From Neolecta irregularis DAH-3 (lineage: Eukaryota > Ascomycota > Neolectomycetes > Neolectales > Neolectaceae), in assembly GCA_001929475.1 (NCBI GenBank), contig LXFE01004370.1:180-19930 (forward strand): a DNA stretch of 19,751 bases, written 5' to 3'. A program made the position numbers and the translations under genes. Every line of letters starts with the position of its first letter. Position 1 is the stretch's first letter. Below, one piece after another: positions 19,077-19,751 of the stretch. A model generated the notes under the pieces. It searched no databases. It was not told the origin of the DNA and saw only the letters and a list, made by a program, of their open reading frames with translations.

Positions 19077-19290
19077 TACTGAGCTTGATGAGAGACAATA
19101 AAAGATACGAATAGGTTCAGTTACCATTGACCGTAGCAGTTTGCCTAGTATGATATAATATATTCCAAGACTGTCTTGTTCATGGAATCTCTATAAACCT
19201 TATAAAGTCGGGATTATTCATTTCGTTGAGCGAAGTGAAATTATCTAGTTGCGCTTAACATGGCGTTCTCCATTAATTACCGACACAAGC
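19077..19290. other. Short intergenic region before the phosphodiesterase gene
   Basis: About 214 bp between two genes on the same strand, AT-rich. I see an AATAAA at 19097-19102 for the upstream gene and no clear core promoter motif for the next one. Confidence 0.5.
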
Positions 19291-19751
19291 ATGCACAGTA
19301 CAGATCTAGGGTACTCGCTATGGTTATGCCCGCCACCAGATTCTCCAATAATACTTATGCTGCGCTCGAAGATGGATATTCTGCACGAGTTGTTTAGCGA
19401 TACACCGCGTTTTGAAGGACATGTGACGCTGAGCAGCGGGATACCAGTATCCGCCGACGATATTAGTATATTTTTGCAAAAAGTAGCAGACAAGGCGAGG
19501 ACCTGCGTACCGAGGGTTCAAGCTAATACACTTGTCTTTGGAACAGAATTTTATAAGCGAGTATTTGTCAGATGTGTACGATCGAACGAATTACTTTTTC
19601 TCGTACGGTTTATTCTGGAGTTAATTGGTACTAGTGCTGATAGGATGGAGGGGTTTGATCCTCATGTCAGTCTTGTGTACGCAAATTACTGCAAAAATGA
19701 AGGAGAGGTGACAAAGGTGGTTGGAGAAGTTTGTGGAATTGGCTGGCTTGG
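19291..19751 (+). CDS. CPD1: 2',3'-cyclic-nucleotide 3'-phosphodiesterase, Cpd1 type (3' end outside window)
   Basis: A 2H-superfamily enzyme that hydrolyses ADP-ribose 1'',2''-cyclic phosphate, a product of tRNA splicing, and 2',3'-cyclic nucleotides. The 153 visible residues start MHSTDLGYSLWLCPPPDS, matching the SLWL/ALWYCPP start of the family. Both catalytic H-x-T/S motifs are present: HVTL with His44 and Thr46, and HVSL with His125 and Ser127, preceded by FEG and FDP. That is the usual spacing, followed by the GWLG-like region where the window ends. No intron is visible in this part, unlike every other gene here. The start is the first ATG giving a family-like N-terminus. The reading frame is open to the edge. 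Confidence 0.85.
   Translation, partial: MHSTDLGYSLWLCPPPDSPIILMLRSKMDILHELFSDTPRFEGHVTLSSGIPVSADDISIFLQKVADKARTCVPRVQANTLVFGTEFYKRVFVRCVRSNELLFLVRFILELIGTSADRMEGFDPHVSLVYANYCKNEGEVTKVVGEVCGIGWL

Noticed and set aside
19245-19521. Minus-strand frames at the right edge
   Set aside because: Antisense to the phosphodiesterase, which shows both HxT/S motifs in the plus frame.
1-19751. CRISPR arrays, tRNA or rRNA genes, bacterial-type operons or terminators
   Set aside because: No regularly spaced repeats, no tRNA-like A/B boxes with a foldable cloverleaf, and the whole window reads as eukaryotic spliced genes.

Overview
The window is nuclear DNA of a fungus. It carries nine complete genes and the start of a tenth, and every complete gene is cut by very short spliceosomal introns. 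The gene set (Cyc8/Ssn6 corepressor with a poly-Gln start, fungal ADAM protease, fungal-type 3-ketodihydrosphingosine reductase, Cpd1-type cyclic phosphodiesterase) is fungal. I cannot place the lineage. The L3 N-terminus begins MSHCKFE, as I recall for fission yeast. Much of the rest of L3 is not obviously Pezizomycotina-like, and the intron density excludes budding yeasts.

Layout. 1-162: GGGC/GCCC-rich palindromic DNA that may be a hAT-type transposon end. 666-2917 (+): acetyl-CoA synthetase, 8 exons. 3368-5920 (+): membrane-anchored ADAM metalloprotease, 7 exons. 6088-6766 (-): unknown two-helix membrane protein. 7440-9393 (+): secreted type-B carboxylesterase, 8 exons. 9635-12087 (-): Cyc8/Ssn6, 8 exons. 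12843-14246 (+): ribosomal protein L3 (uL3), 7 exons, behind a HOMOL-D-like box. 14584-15105 (-): prefoldin subunit 4. 15380-16617 (-): 3-ketodihydrosphingosine reductase, 6 exons. 17324-19076 (+): F-box protein. 19291 to the right edge (+): 2',3'-cyclic-nucleotide 3'-phosphodiesterase, cut by the window end. The genes are unrelated housekeeping and secretory functions. I see no operon-like or cluster logic.

The most interesting signal is splicing. I reconstructed 41 introns by restoring conserved protein sequence and reading frame. All are 33-44 nt long (mean about 38) and all end in AG. Thirty-seven begin with GT, often in weak contexts (GTTxxx, GTATxx). Four do not: three begin with GC (two in ACS, one in CYC8) and one begins with GA (prefoldin 4). 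Each of the four is required to keep a conserved protein in frame and at family length. That is about 10% non-GT donors in one 20-kb window, in genes that otherwise look intact. L3 also begins with a 5-nt coding exon followed by a 16-nt exon. Homology-blind gene callers would probably truncate or split ACS, CYC8 and prefoldin 4 at the non-GT introns.
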